A stretch of 64,000 nucleotides of DNA from Seriola aureovittata (lineage: Eukaryota > Chordata > Actinopteri > Carangiformes > Carangidae). A program made the position numbers and the translations under genes. The DNA lies in NCBI RefSeq assembly GCF_021018895.1, contig NC_079382.1, positions 24,081,001 through 24,145,000 of the forward strand, in the 5' to 3' direction. The stretch's first letter is position 1; the number at the start of each line of letters is the position of its first letter. The notes beneath the pieces are model-generated. The model had not been told where the DNA came from, searched no databases, and saw nothing but the letters and a program-made list of their open reading frames with translations. This document shows, in pieces, positions 1 to 24,660 of this stretch.

Positions 1-1345
1 CCCTCCTGTAGAAACACGTTAACCACACAAAGAAACAACCGATTTAACAGCCATTAGTTCCATACTGGTGTAAATAACCAAATAGATGCCGTGCGACTAT
101 TTTCATCCAGGTATGTACAGATACTGCATCTTTTTAAATACATGAAAAATGACAAAAAATGAGGTAAGTTGCAGTATAAGTCAACAGTTTTCATTTTAAG
201 TAGTGCTTACTGCTTAATCTTATTTTCATTGCGATATGAACATGTGCAATAAACACATTGCCAAAGACTGACTGAGGGTGATGAATTAGAAAAATGTATT
301 TTATAAACACACGCAGGGTTTTCAAGGCACAAATGAACAGAAAGAAACTCTCACAGACAGCAGAGGAGGGAACTTCTTACTGGCGCTGACAACAACTACT
401 GTCGTAGCTCTGAGTGTCATCACAACCTCTAAGTATGAAAAAGCAATCAGCGTTTAGATTGATGGGTTAGCAGCAGCTAATGTTAAGTTAATAGTGAACT
501 GTTAAAGCTGAAGGGAAAACTTTGTGTGTGTAGACTGCAGCGTCATTTGACATAAATATGTGTTTACATGCCTCACAACAGTTTGTTCATCAGAGAGAAA
601 CTAAAACATTCACTCTATAGTAAAGACAAATATAATAATTCATACTCACATACTTTGAACATTTGGAAATGATCTCGTGTTTCTTCAGCTTCTTATTCCA
701 CTCGTCATGTGATCATGTTCTTTACATTTCACCTTGTTGAAGATGATTAGTTTGTGTTTCTACGACCAAAGTTCCTCATGAGTTTCACCCCTTCATCTCA
801 TTTCACATTGAGTTCTTCGCTCATGGTTCATGGTCCAGGGTCGCCAGTGTCAGACTCAGTGAAGCCGGACTGAGCTGAAGTAGCTTTGTGGTCCAGGTCC
901 AGCACAGAAGTCCAAACAAACACCACCTAGGTCAGATCAGACAGGACTCTGAGAAGGCCGGACACTCAGACCTGCTGTCCAATCAGCACAGACCACAGTC
1001 AGAGTCTTCCTCTCAGCAACACTTAGTCACATAGATTCAACCCTCGACTGATGTGAGTATCCCCACACATCATCAGCTGTATGATCTGAACTAATGACAG
1101 AGAAACTACAACAGTTATCAGACAGTTTAGTTTTGGCTGTGAGCGACTCTCAGTGGAGGAAATCAAATATCCACCAGCTCATCATAGAACGTTGGTCCTC
1201 CTCTACAGGTGTGGACAGGAGACCACTTTCAGTCAGAGACACTTGTGTGAAGAAATGGACAATTTACATCAAACGTTTAGTCAGATTTGGTGAATACAGC
1301 TCTGTGACCGAGCTTCAATGAATGTGAGCAGTGATGATGATTCTG
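1..1345. other. Intergenic DNA, no supported gene
   Basis: AT-rich sequence with no ORF showing recognisable family similarity and no convincing exon. A 75-codon open stretch at 1094-1318 has no recognisable motif and is treated as chance. The stretch lies directly upstream of a decayed NLR-type fragment and may be the remains of the same gene. I see no RNA gene in it. Confidence 0.5.
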
Positions 1346-1785
1346 CTGAGAGAGCTGAGCTACAATCATCCAGGAGACTCAGGAGTGAAGCTGCTGTCTG
1401 CTGGACTGGAGGATCCACACTGGAGACTGGAGACTCTCAGGTATGAACAGACAACAAGAACTTTATCATATAAACGTTACAGGAAATAACAACATATCAG
1501 TCAATAATCAATCAATAATCCATCAGATGAGTCAGATGATAAACTGTCTTGTTCTCTCCATCAGATTCCTGTGAACTGGAACTGGACACAAACACAATGA
1601 ACAGAAACCTCAAACTGTCTGACAACAACAGGAAGGTGACATGGGTGAGAGAGGATCAGTCATATCCTGATCATCCAGACAGGTTTGACCTTTGGCCTCA
1701 GCTGCTGTGTAGAACTGGTCTGACTGGTCGCTGTTACTGGGAGGTCGAGTGGAGAGGAGGGGTTCATATATCAGTGAGTTACAAA
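1346..1785 (+). pseudogene. NLR (NLRC3-like) LRR exon and truncated B30.2/PRY-SPRY exon
   Basis: Two pieces of a fish-type NOD-like receptor gene. Positions 1346-1440 encode one leucine-rich repeat (LRELSYNHPGDSGVKLLSAG, then a WRLETLR end). It closes with a phase-2 donor at 1441 and lacks two codons compared with the usual repeat. After a 124-base intron with acceptor CAG at 1562-1564, 1565-1785 encodes the start of a PRY/SPRY domain: CELELDTNTMNRNLKLSDNN, then WPQLLCRTGLTGRCYWEVEW, then GGVHISVSYK. The LRR exon ends in phase 2, but the B30.2 exon needs phase 1. The usual linker is missing and the domain stops about a third of the way through, where hAT sequence begins. No NACHT or FISNA exon is present. 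In fish these receptors are large, fast-evolving cytosolic immune families, and this copy looks dead as a receptor. Confidence 0.8.
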
Positions 1786-3333
1786 GATAATGATGCAGCG
1801 GTCGAAGCTAGCTACCTTGTGAGTGAGATGATTGCTAAGGCGGGAAAGCCATTCAAAGAAGGAGAGTTTGTTAAAAAGTGCATGTTACAGGTTGCAAGTA
1901 TAGTCTGTCGGGAAAAGAAGGGTCAGTTTAGCAACATCAGCCTTTCAGCCAACACAGTGGCAGAGCGCATTTCTGACCTGTCAGGTAACATATATGATCA
2001 ACTGCGTGAGAAAGCCAAACGTTTCTGTGCATACTCAGTCGCTCTCGACGAGAGCACAGACATCATTGACACTGCGCAGCTCGCAATCTATGTCCGTGGT
2101 GTTGACGACAGTTTTGAAGTGATGGAGGAGTTGCTCACAGTGATTCCAATGCATGGCCAGACCACCGGTCAGGAGATATTCCGCCAGCTGTGTGATGCCA
2201 TTGTGGATGCGGGTTTGCCATGGAAGAGGTTTGCTGGCATAACAACCGACGGAGCGCCATCAATGACAGGGAGGAGAAATGGAGTGGTGGCACTTGTTCA
2301 AAAAAAGCTGGAAGAGGAGGGTGTGGAGGAGGCCATTGCTCTGCACTGCATTATCCATCAGCAGGCCCTTTGCAGCAAATGCCTGAAGTTTGACAATGTG
2401 ATGTCTGTCGTTGTGAAATGCATCAACCATATCAGATCCAGGGGATTAAAGCACCGGGAGTTCCGCGCCTTTTTGGAGGAAATAGAGTCAGCATATGAGG
2501 ATGTGCTCTACTTCACTGAGGTACGTTGGCTCAGCAGGGGAAACGTCTTGAAGAGGTTTTTTGAGTTGAGAGCAGAAGTGAAAGCCTTCATGGAGAAGGC
2601 TGGGATGGCTGTTCCTGTGCTAAGTGATCCCAAATGGCTCATGGACTTAGCTTTCCTTGTTGACATCACACATGAGCTGAATGTACTGAACAAGAAGTTA
2701 CAAGGCCAGGGGCAGCTTGTCAGTGCTGCCTATGACAACGTGAGATCATGCTCCACAAAACTTGTGTTATGGAAAGCCCAGCTCTCTCAGACAAACCTCT
2801 GCCATTTCCCAGCATGCAAGGCACTCATGGATGCAGGCACACCATTTAGTGGTGAGAAGTATGCTGATGCCATTGTGAAGCTACAGGAGCAATTTGATCA
2901 CAGGTTTGCAGACTTCAAGACACACAGAGCCACTTTTCAAATTTTTGCTGACCCCTTCTCCTCTGATGTGCAAGATGCCCCTCATGTGCTTCAAATGGAG
3001 CTCATTGACCTGCAGTGCAATTCAGAACTCAAAGCCAAGTTCAGGGAGGTGAGTGGAAAAGCAGACAAGCTTGGACAATTTTTGAGAGAATTGCCCCCCA
3101 CCTTTCCTGAGCTTTCCAGGATGTTCAAGCGGACCATGTGCCTTTTCGGGAGCACATATCTGTGTGAAAAGCTCTTCTCCACCATGAACTTTAATAAGTC
3201 AAAGTACAGGTCCAAACTCACTCATGAGCATCTTCAAGCCATACTGAGGGTCTCAACTGCTTCGTCCCTCAAGCCAAATGTGGCTCAGCTGTGCGAGAAG
3301 AAGCGCTGCCAGGTCTCTGGCAGCAAGGAGTAG
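1786..3333 (+). CDS. hAT-superfamily transposase (GTF2IRD2/ZBED-like), in-frame with B30.2 remnant
   Basis: About 515 codons open without a stop. The protein resembles the hAT transposases seen as GTF2IRD2-like or FAM200-like proteins in vertebrates. Visible features are the first catalytic Asp in the ALDESTD block, the second Asp in ITTDGAPSM, the conserved Trp in EVRWLSRGN, and the C-terminal hATC dimerisation region with the catalytic Glu in YLCEKLFSTMN. The N-terminal BED-type zinc finger and the first part of the usual transposase are missing. The reading frame instead runs upstream without a stop through the B30.2 exon to 1565. There is no good ATG at the transposase boundary, so translation would need splicing from upstream exons. 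It may be a chimeric gene, or a young 5'-truncated copy that has not yet gained stops. The transposase identity is firm; expression is unknown. Confidence 0.85.
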   Translation, partial: DNDAAVEASYLVSEMIAKAGKPFKEGEFVKKCMLQVASIVCREKKGQFSNISLSANTVAERISDLSGNIYDQLREKAKRFCAYSVALDESTDIIDTAQLAIYVRGVDDSFEVMEELLTVIPMHGQTTGQEIFRQLCDAIVDAGLPWKRFAGITTDGAPSMTGRRNGVVALVQKKLEEEGVEEAIALHCIIHQQALCSKCLKFDNVMSVVVKCINHIRSRGLKHREFRAFLEEIESAYEDVLYFTEVRWLSRGNVLKRFFELRAEVKAFMEKAGMAVPVLSDPKWLMDLAFLVDITHELNVLNKKLQGQGQLVSAAYDNVRSCSTKLVLWKAQLSQTNLCHFPACKALMDAGTPFSGEKYADAIVKLQEQFDHRFADFKTHRATFQIFADPFSSDVQDAPHVLQMELIDLQCNSELKAKFREVSGKADKLGQFLRELPPTFPELSRMFKRTMCLFGSTYLCEKLFSTMNFNKSKYRSKLTHEHLQAILRVSTASSLKPNVAQLCEKKRCQVSGSKE

Positions 3334-3339
3334 GCAAGA

Positions 3340-3560
3340 GAAGCCTATGTTCTGAAGAACCGTTCATGTTCTGAAGAACCCATTCATGTTCAGAAGAACC
3401 GTTCATGTTCTGAAGAACCGTTCATGTTCTGAAGAACCCATTCATGTTCAGAAGAACCGTTCATGTTCTGAAGAACCGTTCATGTTCTGAAGAACCCATT
3501 CATGTTCAGAAGAACCGTTCATGTTCTGAAGAACCGTTCATGTTCTGAAGAACCCATTCA
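3340..3560 (+). repeat. Tandem repeat, about 19-20 bp unit
   Basis: About eleven copies of a unit with core GTTCTGAAGAACC followed by GTTCAT or CATTCAT. Three slightly different units recur in order, giving a higher-order period near 58 bp. GTTCT and AGAAC are inverted around a 2-base spacer. The array sits between the transposase stop codon and the transposon end. Confidence 0.9.
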
Positions 3561-3704
3561 CGTTGAAGAACTGTTAATAATAAAGATTGAGAAGATTGGA
3601 TCTGTTGTACTTTTTTTTTTTTTGAATACTTGCGGCCCAGCCTCACCCAGACTCTACTTCCAGCGGCCCCCATCTAAGTTGAGTTTGAGACCCCTGATAT
3701 AGAG

Positions 3705-5975
3705 CATTCATAGGTAAGTGTTTATATTCAATGACACATATCAAACTGTTCATGAGGTTATTTGTAGAGCATCCATCTGTCAACATTTGTGACAGATAAA
3801 TCTCTATAAATACTACGGTCCCACCATGTTTAAAAACTATTTAAATGAAATGAAAATAAAGTACGATAAAAACATCTGCAGTAGCTGAAAATCCTAATCA
3901 GGACTCAGAATGTGTTGTAACACCACGACTAAGCTAAGCTAACCCTGCTTGGACCTAAGAGAGTAACTAAAATGTTTTTGAGAATCAGAGACATAACTGT
4001 TACCTGTTTTCTCAAAACAACCATCATCATTTAGCATTTTGTTTGTACTGTCCACTTTGCTGCTGCAACACTGCAGATTTCTCCACTGTAGGACTAATAA
4101 AGGAATGTGTTATCTTACCGAACAGATAACACACAGGTAGATTTACCTGCCAAACTCCACTTAAGACTGTGGGGAAAACTCAGCAGGTGGTGATGACTCA
4201 GCCACGTTGGTAGAAATATATGCACAACGACTATTCTCAGTTTTGAATATGCTCATATATGCAGTTATCTGAACTCATTAATTCATTTTATTATTAGTTA
4301 CAACGTTAAACCATCAGTGGTGCTACATCCCACAGTATACTATATGTACAGATGTATAGTTTTCACAGTATTGTTTGTTGTCCCCGTTTTACTGACCTTT
4401 CCCCGACCCCACAGATAATCCTGACTCACACACTGCAACTGTGTCACAGTCCCTTTGCTGTCCTGGGTGTAACTATATTTGCACATGAAGCAAAACATAA
4501 CATTCAGATGACTTACACACAGAAGCTGTCAGGACCTGGACGTTAAAAGCTTTTACTCTGAAAAGCTGGCAGGAAGACCAGGATCTGGACCTGTTCCTAC
4601 AGGAGGGAATAAGAAAAGAGAAGAGAGTGTGAGGGGGGCACGTTATTCTTTTCCACACAGATAAAGACTGGATGATTAAAGTTCACTCACCAACTATAAA
4701 ATTAACTATTGTCTATATAAATAAATGATTATATAATTTTAGTTTGTACTGGGCAGTGGTAGAATAAGTATTCAGGTCTTCTCCCTCAGTAAAAGAAGCA
4801 ATATCTTTACAAGTTAGAGTCCTGTGTCTTAGTATTATCAGAAAAATATACTTAAAGTATCTAAAGTAAAAGTAGTCAACAGGCAGCAGATTGACCTCTG
4901 TTGTCTGTTTGACATTATATTATTAGATTATTGTTACTAATGGATTATTGTGTATAAAACATTATATGTTGCGGCTGGTTAAAGGAAACAATAAACTAAA
5001 CTTTGAACTACTTTAATCTTTAGAAAAGCATCAAATTCTATAAAGTGAACATATATTTTATATGTAAAACCTCAATCGTGGAGTAACTAGTCACTGTCAA
5101 ATAAATGTAAAAGAGTAAAAACTCCAATATTTGCCTCTGAAATGTAGTGGAGTAGAAGAATGAAGTAAACACAAACATTAAACACCATTAAATCACACTA
5201 ACATTGGATTTGTGGATGTAAAGAGAGGTGTTGTAGGTTGTCTAGTTAAAACAACACACACATCCACAGCACCAACACTACAGTAATAATTCTGAGGTTA
5301 TGGTGATTAATTAAAGTTAAACTTCAAGAGCTGAACTGTAACTAATGAATTCTTTATGTTAAGTGGACTCATTAGCTGAATCAATGGTTGTTGTAGAGTC
5401 TAAAAGCACAACAGAAAACAGCAGTTTTACCTGCACTGCTCATATCATCAGATCCCAGGAAACATTAAGCTTTTGACTTTTTATAAAGTGCTGGTGTTTG
5501 ATCAGAAGATGGTCTCTGATGTAAAATATCAACCAAATGTCTTTCCAACTGCTGCACAGCACGAGCTGAACTTCACCGGAAAAAGCTCGAATTGTTGGTA
5601 AAACAACAAAAAAATAACGACATTTTCGGACATTACAGAAAGATTTAGTGTTTAAACTAAACTACTGATACTGCCTTTCATTTCGGGAGGGGCTGTGATA
5701 AGTTTAATGTAATAATAATAGTATGTGTACAAGGTTCATTTGTAGTAACTAGCTAAAACTTTCTATAGCAAAGTTCAAATGATCGAACCGCTAATGTCGC
5801 GTGTCGCACTACGTCACTTTCTCTAATCTACATACATTACGTCGATGTTATATGTGTAGGACGTTTTATTTAAACAACTTTACATGATAGATAATCAATA
5901 AACAATCAATAAACAGGTAATATACACACCACAGCAGCGGTCTGTGAATGTGTGTGGTCAGAGGAAAAAACCGCC
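3705..5975. other. Intergenic AT-rich DNA
   Basis: No gene is supported. The only structure recognised is an interspersed repeat at about 4750-5165. The rest is AT-rich with no ORF of note. Confidence 0.55.
4750..5165. mobile_element. Interspersed repeat, probable non-autonomous hAT-like element
   Basis: Starts with GGGCAGTGGTAGAA and ends in a block containing CTGAAATGTAGTGGAGTAGA. Both resemble the widespread fish repeat rich in AAGTACTT/AGTAAAAGT motifs with a CAGTGGTGGAA-type terminus. Exact ends and target duplications were not resolved. The family assignment is from memory. Confidence 0.45.
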
Positions 5976-5979
5976 AAAT

Positions 5980-6095
5980 CTGGTCGCTAGATGTCGCACT
6001 GCGCATGTCCTGAGTCACCGCAGAGACACACGCGCTGCTTTGCCCGGAGTGATGCGTCACCGCGGCCGCCATGTTGGAAGAGAGGAGTAATGTAT
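5980..6095 (+). promoter_or_regulatory. Candidate CpG-rich promoter/first exon with YY1-type site
   Basis: A short GC-rich island in AT-rich DNA. It contains GCCGCCATGTTGG (6065-6077), which fits the YY1 consensus and is also a strong Kozak context for the ATG at 6071. It also contains an NRF1-like half site CTGCGCATG (about 5999-6007). An ATG-initiated frame of eight codons runs to a good donor, TAT|GTAAGTG, at 6096. No downstream exon could be joined. It could be an upstream alternative exon of inf2 or the relic promoter of a lost gene. Confidence 0.4.
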
Positions 6096-6835
6096 GTAAG
6101 TGTCAGGGCAGACGGTCAGTTAAATCAAAATCATAATAACTCACTGAGCTTTCAAGCGGTTTGGTTTGATAGAAATGTCACACATTTATTTATAAGTCAG
6201 GATACTTTGGTAAATAAAAAATAAAACAAAATAAATTATACAAAGTAATATTTTTTTTTTATTGAAAAGAACAGAACAAACCACGTCTACGTTTCATGAA
6301 ATCACTACATTATTGGTTCAAGTGGGAAAACACTGAATAAATAAATGAATAAATATTCAAAATATGAATAAAATATATATTTAAATTTTAGTTTTGTAAA
6401 TTGTTAAAAAAATTGATTTTGTGATACAATTTTTTGCAATTAATTGAATTAATTATTGTTGTTTTTTGGTCTTTACACTTTGTAATGTGAGTTTTTAAAA
6501 CCTCTCGATGTTTAGAACACTTTAAAAAATATCCATGGAAAGAAGTTAATATCAGTTGAGGTTGACTAAAACAGCTGATCTGCAGAGTAATACAGCTTTG
6601 TTTTTATTTTCTGGAAACATGCAGCTGCTTTGAATCATGAGGTGAACAGAAACTGTGGCTCAGAAAATCTTATTAAAATGTAAATATGATCCTTTCAGCA
6701 CTGTTTTCTACAGTGTTTTATTTACTTCTGTTTAAAATTTATATAATAACACTAGGAGTCTGTTTCCTGAGGTTTCCACGTGATGTGGTGTTATTTCATG
6801 GAACCATAGTTACATCGGTAACTTATTAAAACAAA
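6096..6835. other. AT-rich spacer
   Basis: Low-complexity A/T-rich sequence. No gene or clear repeat seen. Confidence 0.5.
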
Positions 6836-7011
6836 ATGCACGCGCCCAGATGGGCGGCTGCGATGACCTCTGACACCGCCCATCTGCGGCGGACGTGGTA
6901 GAGGACTGCGGGCGGTGGTTCACCGCACAGACCGGAAAGCTCCCGAAACTTTCCCCGCCGGGCACTGACAGACAGCCGGGGAGACGGAGAGCGTCTTCCC
7001 GCCCTCTCACG
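6836..7011 (+). promoter_or_regulatory. inf2 promoter / non-coding exon 1
   Basis: CpG-dense block (CGCGCCCAGATGGGCGGC and similar) that ends with a consensus donor, CTCACG|GTAAGG, at 7012. The first coding exon of inf2 begins with an acceptor at 9698 and only 12 untranslated bases, so an upstream non-coding exon is required. This is the best candidate. The transcription start is not determined. Confidence 0.65.
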
Positions 7012-9710
7012 GTAAGGACAAATCTGACTGTAAGTATGAACCAGCTCCGTGAGGAATCAACCTTTAAAAGTTAACGTCAGAAAACGTTAAAGTTTTTAAC
7101 AAAGTGAGATGGTGAAACTTCGGCTTTGATTTGTTCCGCTGCCGAACTCCGTTAGAAAAACTAGACGTTTAAAAAGTTAAAGGGCGAAGCTTCACTGAAG
7201 AAAACAGCTTCTGAGTCTGTCCTGACTGTTGACGTTATTTAGATTTAAAACACGTTTAAATCTGCTCTGTCTGAAGACGATATTTCAATCCAGTTCCACC
7301 GAATACACAGACAACCGCGTCAAAACAAAGGTTTAATTTTAAATATAAAATGAGGTTTTATAGGAATAAAGAGCTTGTGATGAATCCTGGCTGAGCCGAA
7401 TTCACCAGAATAACCTCCTTATCTGGACAGTATTAAAAACGGATCTCTACTCTGTGTGTACTGTTCCTGAAGTGCAAAGGAACATTAATTATCCAGAGTT
7501 TTGAACAGAGTCTGGTGCGACCTGCACAGAGGAGGCTGGGCCCAGTGCCAGAGCTGTGGGTGGGTCAGGGCTGCAGAGGAACCGGCGCCTCGAGGCTCCA
7601 ACAATCAGACAAACACTGGGATTCACTCACCACACTGTGACTCTGGTTCACACCCGGAGCAGAGGAGTTTTCATGTGTGAACAGGATGATTCACTGTAAA
7701 AGGTTTTTTATCTGAGTGTTTAAAGAGAAAAATCTGCCAGTGTCAGAACTTTAATCATGTCGGTCTCACAGACTCTGATTATATTTATATAATTTTAAAA
7801 AGTTCGTTTCTGTGTTTGTCTGGAATGAGAAAGTTTTCACTTGTGTTGAATTAGTGTTCATTCTTAATTATTATATTTCACTGTTTCTGATTCTTATTAT
7901 TTCCACAGAAGTGAAATGATGTGGAGTCAGCCTGAGTGTTTACTACATGTTAACCTTTCACTGGAATTATATTAATATGATGATATACAGTATATATATA
8001 TAATATAAGAATGTAATGCATTAAAATATAATATAATGTTTTGTACCTGTTATTAATGCCTCTCAGGGTTGAACTAGCTTAGCATTTTATTCAGAGCTAT
8101 AACGATGGATCAATCAATTAATGAACACAAAATAATCTGCACCCGGTTTGATAACAGACAGGTAAACACGTCACACTCAGGTGAGGAGGTCAGAGGTTGT
8201 GTGATTCCTGGTCTGACCTGCTTGTTCTGCTCTGATCTGACATCTTATCATTGATTAGTGATTGATCAGATCAGTCGCTCCCTGTTTTCTCATTGGTCCT
8301 GTGGTTCTGATAAAGAACCAGGTTTATTCTCCTCACTTGGCAGCACACTGACCTCAGCAGAACGGTCCCTGGTCTCAGTCCCTGGTCTCTGCTCTGTGAC
8401 CTTCAGTAACCCCGAGACTTGTCCTCTCTCAGTTTGTCTGTCTGTGAGGTCAGGGACTAAACAGAGAGCAGGAATGAAGGATTACATCAGAGCAGAGTCC
8501 GGGTATTTACCAACGTGACCTGGTCCTTCCTGAGTGGACCCGGTCCTGTGTGGATCCAGCTGTCAGAACCAGCTCCAGAGAGCAGAGCAGACTGAAGGAT
8601 GTTTAAATACCAACACACTGACAGCACAGAGTCACAGGATTGAGACTGTGGTGACTCAACAGTAATGTTCTGTGATCAGCACTGATCCACTACAGCCTCA
8701 GTCCTGAGAGACAGCAGCTCAGTAAAGAGGAAGGACACTGATGACAGTTATGAAAAAAACCTGCTGAATAAAATTAAACCAGCTGAAATAAAGTGAAGTG
8801 AGAAACAGAAGCTGGATCATTGATCCTCTCATGTGGTCGTTCTGCTGGATTACAATGATAGTAGTGCTTATTAGCTCTTTATCTTCCCATTAAAACAGCA
8901 CTTTCCTTTGTCACTACAGTTTTCAACCGCTGAACTACCTACGCACAAGCGCACGTACAGCAGCTGAGTGAATCAGGAAGAGATAAACTTCATAGTTTTG
9001 ACAGGAAGATAAAGATGCCTGCACCTTCCACTTGTGGCTGAGGACTAGACCTACTTTCAGTCCTGACAGATGAACCGTATCTTGTCAGTAACATGCATTA
9101 ACTTTTTTTTCCCATATTAGAAGAACTAATGATGTCTGCACTCAAATCAGGTCGCCGCCTTCTTACGCAGGCAGAAAATCTAGCGTGTTCGTATTCTTCT
9201 TTTGCAATTTGGGATGGCTCTGCCTGATGCACGGATTACGATACAGCGCCACCACATTGCTGTAGTGGCGTACAGCCGCGATGGCAGTTACAAACGTCAA
9301 ATCCGCCAAGTACCGAGAAAACTAGAAGGGCCTAGTAGAATTTTTTCGGGAGGCGGCAAGAAAGTTGACGGAGGCGGCCGCCTCCCGATTCTCTATGCAG
9401 GAAAAAACTTGTATCACTTTAATTAGTTAGTCATTATGTTTGATTTGATTAGTTCATTAAAATGTATTTCATTAAAGTTATTGTGACACAGTGTTTGTGT
9501 AAATTAAAATCACTCAGTCACTCAGAACGAGACAGTTAAAAAGACGTAGCACTTTGGGAACTCTGGGAAACGATTAACTAACTGATCATCAGAGCAATAA
9601 TCAATCAGTAATCAATAATTCAGCCTCATGCCGACTGGATGTTTCAATCATCCAGAAATCAATGATCAATAAAAACCTCTGGTCTCTTTTCTCTGCAGCT
9701 TCTCGTCGTC

Positions 9711-22651
<12,941 letters not shown>

Positions 22652-22850
22652 GGTGAGTCGCTTCAACTGAGCCTCAACCTGACACTGGTATCACACTGTG
22701 CCCTGAGCTGAGTCTCTCAGGCTGCAGACTGCTTCCCTTTGGTTATGGTGAAATTTAGTCCATACAGTCCTCAGCCTGAGAGTCTGAATTCAGGGTGTAA
22801 TTCAGATGATTTACTTTACTGATGTTTCTTCTTCTGTGTTTCCTGTCCAG

Positions 22851-22919
22851 ATGGACAGAGGATGACTCGTCTCCACGACAACAGGACTGAATCTGTTTTC
22901 ATGAAACATGAAAAATAAA
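22851..22919 (+). promoter_or_regulatory. inf2 3' UTR exon start and polyadenylation signal
   Basis: Acceptor CCTGTCCAG at 22850 follows the donor at 22653, just after the stop codon (22649-22651). The terminal exon carries AATAAA at 22914-22919. The stop lies one base before the last junction, so nonsense-mediated decay is not expected. Confidence 0.75.
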
Positions 22920-22934
22920 AACAGGTTTAGTGTT

Positions 22935-23699
22935 TTTAGAAAAATATTTTATTTCTCTGTTTAAAGTTAAAAGTATGTGTCACCTGAGATTCTTCACCAT
23001 TATTATCACCTGTTTCCTGAAGTGACTCGGCTTTAATCCACTGACCCTCCACAAACCTGCTGCTCTTAATCTGGTTTGATCTGGATCCTGGATTTATTCA
23101 GGTTTCAGTTGTTGGATTTCACTCGAAGATCAGTGAACACTTATTCTCATAATCAAATCATTGTTCCAGATGTCAGACAGTCCCAGTTCCAGATGTCAGA
23201 CAGTCCCAGTTCCAGATGTCAGACAGTCCCATGTCTGACTCCGACTCTGAGAAATGATAAAATTATTAAGTGATCAATAGATTAAAGAAGAAAATAATCA
23301 GCAGATTAAACAATAATGAAATAAAAAAAGAGCAGCAGCCTAGTCGTCATCATCATCATCATCATCATCTCTTCAGACAGAAACACAGTGAGGACGAGTC
23401 GCTGAATTGAGCACATACCAGTAATCCTCCCGTCCTCCCGGTGTGAGAACAGATTCAAACAGTTTGTTTCGAAGGTTTGAGGATTCAGCTCTGAAACAGA
23501 TTCATGTGTTTCATGTTGTTAACGCTCAGACAGTTTGAGCTGGAGTCAGATGTTGTGTGTTGCTACAGGAGAGATGTTTAACACTGAGTTTTACTAGAAT
23601 GTCAGTGAGATGTTTCCTTCCTGTTTGAACAGAAATCGTCCCTTCACAATAAAACCAGCTGCTGTTTGTTCTGTAACAGAAAAGTAGTATTGCATCTGA

Positions 23700-23731
<32 letters not shown>

Positions 23732-24660
23732 CTCCTAATGACCACTTCCTGTGTAACTGTATATAATCAGTGTTAATGTCGGTGTTTAAGCTGCTCCTTA
23801 ATCCTCTGTTTATCCTAACGGTCGTTGTCCTGACAACCTGGACTCACTGCAGCAACAGTAACTACCACGGTGGAAATGCTGTTACAGGTAGAGGCAGCGC
23901 CCTCCAGTGTCTCATTCATTAAAGACACGTGAACAGTGAAACAACATCTCACAGTTTAGAGAACCAACAGAAGGAACCTCAGGGTGGAACATCTCTGCAG
24001 CTGAACCACTTCAAACAGAACCCCTGACCCCTCATTATCATTATCATTATTATTGTTATTGTTATTGTTGTTGTCATCATTGATCGTTTCAACGGTGCTG
24101 CTCTATGTAAACAGTGAGGTGACGTCATCCCAAACCGGAGCCTCCCGTCCTGATGAGACCGTGAGCTCACATGACAGGATAAAATATGAGATAGGTTATT
24201 ATTAATAACAACATGGATTATTGTGTGTGTGTGAGAGAGAGAGAGACGGTGAACCTGCAGCAGGTTGATCAGCTGAAGATTCGTTAATTTACCGACACCG
24301 GAAATCAGCATGCCTTCACAATAAGAGCACAGTGAGAGGAGACCGGGCTGGTTGAAACACATAGTAGCTGAGTGTTGACTTATTCTGTTTCCACGTGCTC
24401 CTCACCGGTCTGAAGACACTGGTCCAGACCTGGTCCAGACTCAGACTGTTTTTCAGTCTAGGCTGGATGACGGACCAGGACCTCAGGGGCCAAAAGGCTT
24501 CATGTCCACAGTAGCCTCACCACCACCTGGAACCAGTTTCCCGCCACCTCTCTGGTCTCCCGCTTTATTAGGAACAGAACATTGTCAGGTGTGCAGTGAT
24601 TCAGACATCTGGGACCAGTCAGATTTTATCATAAGGCTTTTATTTTGAAGGCTCCGGTGG
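22935..24660. other. Intergenic DNA between inf2 and cep170b
   Basis: Contains a triplicated TCCAGATGTCAGACAG unit (23165-23232), an (ATC)n run (23346-23369) and a (TG)n run (23698-23725). No coding sequence recognised. Confidence 0.6.

Larger units (their letters stand above)
1786..3696 (+). mobile_element. 5'-truncated hAT DNA transposon
   Basis: The body comprises transposase, a short 3' repeat array and an A/T tail, and ends at 3681-3696 in GAGTTTGAGACCCCTG, the reverse complement of a hAT-type terminus (CAGGGGTCTCAAACTC). The bases after it (ATATAGAG, 3697-3704) would be the 8-bp target site, but no matching copy exists at the 5' end. The 5' TIR and the BED-encoding part are absent, and the element begins inside a B30.2 exon. 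This points to a deletion or recombination after insertion. Confidence 0.75.

Noticed and set aside
9105..9430. GC-richer patch with a 74-codon ORF in inf2 intron 1
   Set aside because: Possibly a transposon fragment, but no family, TIR or duplication could be identified, so no feature is claimed.
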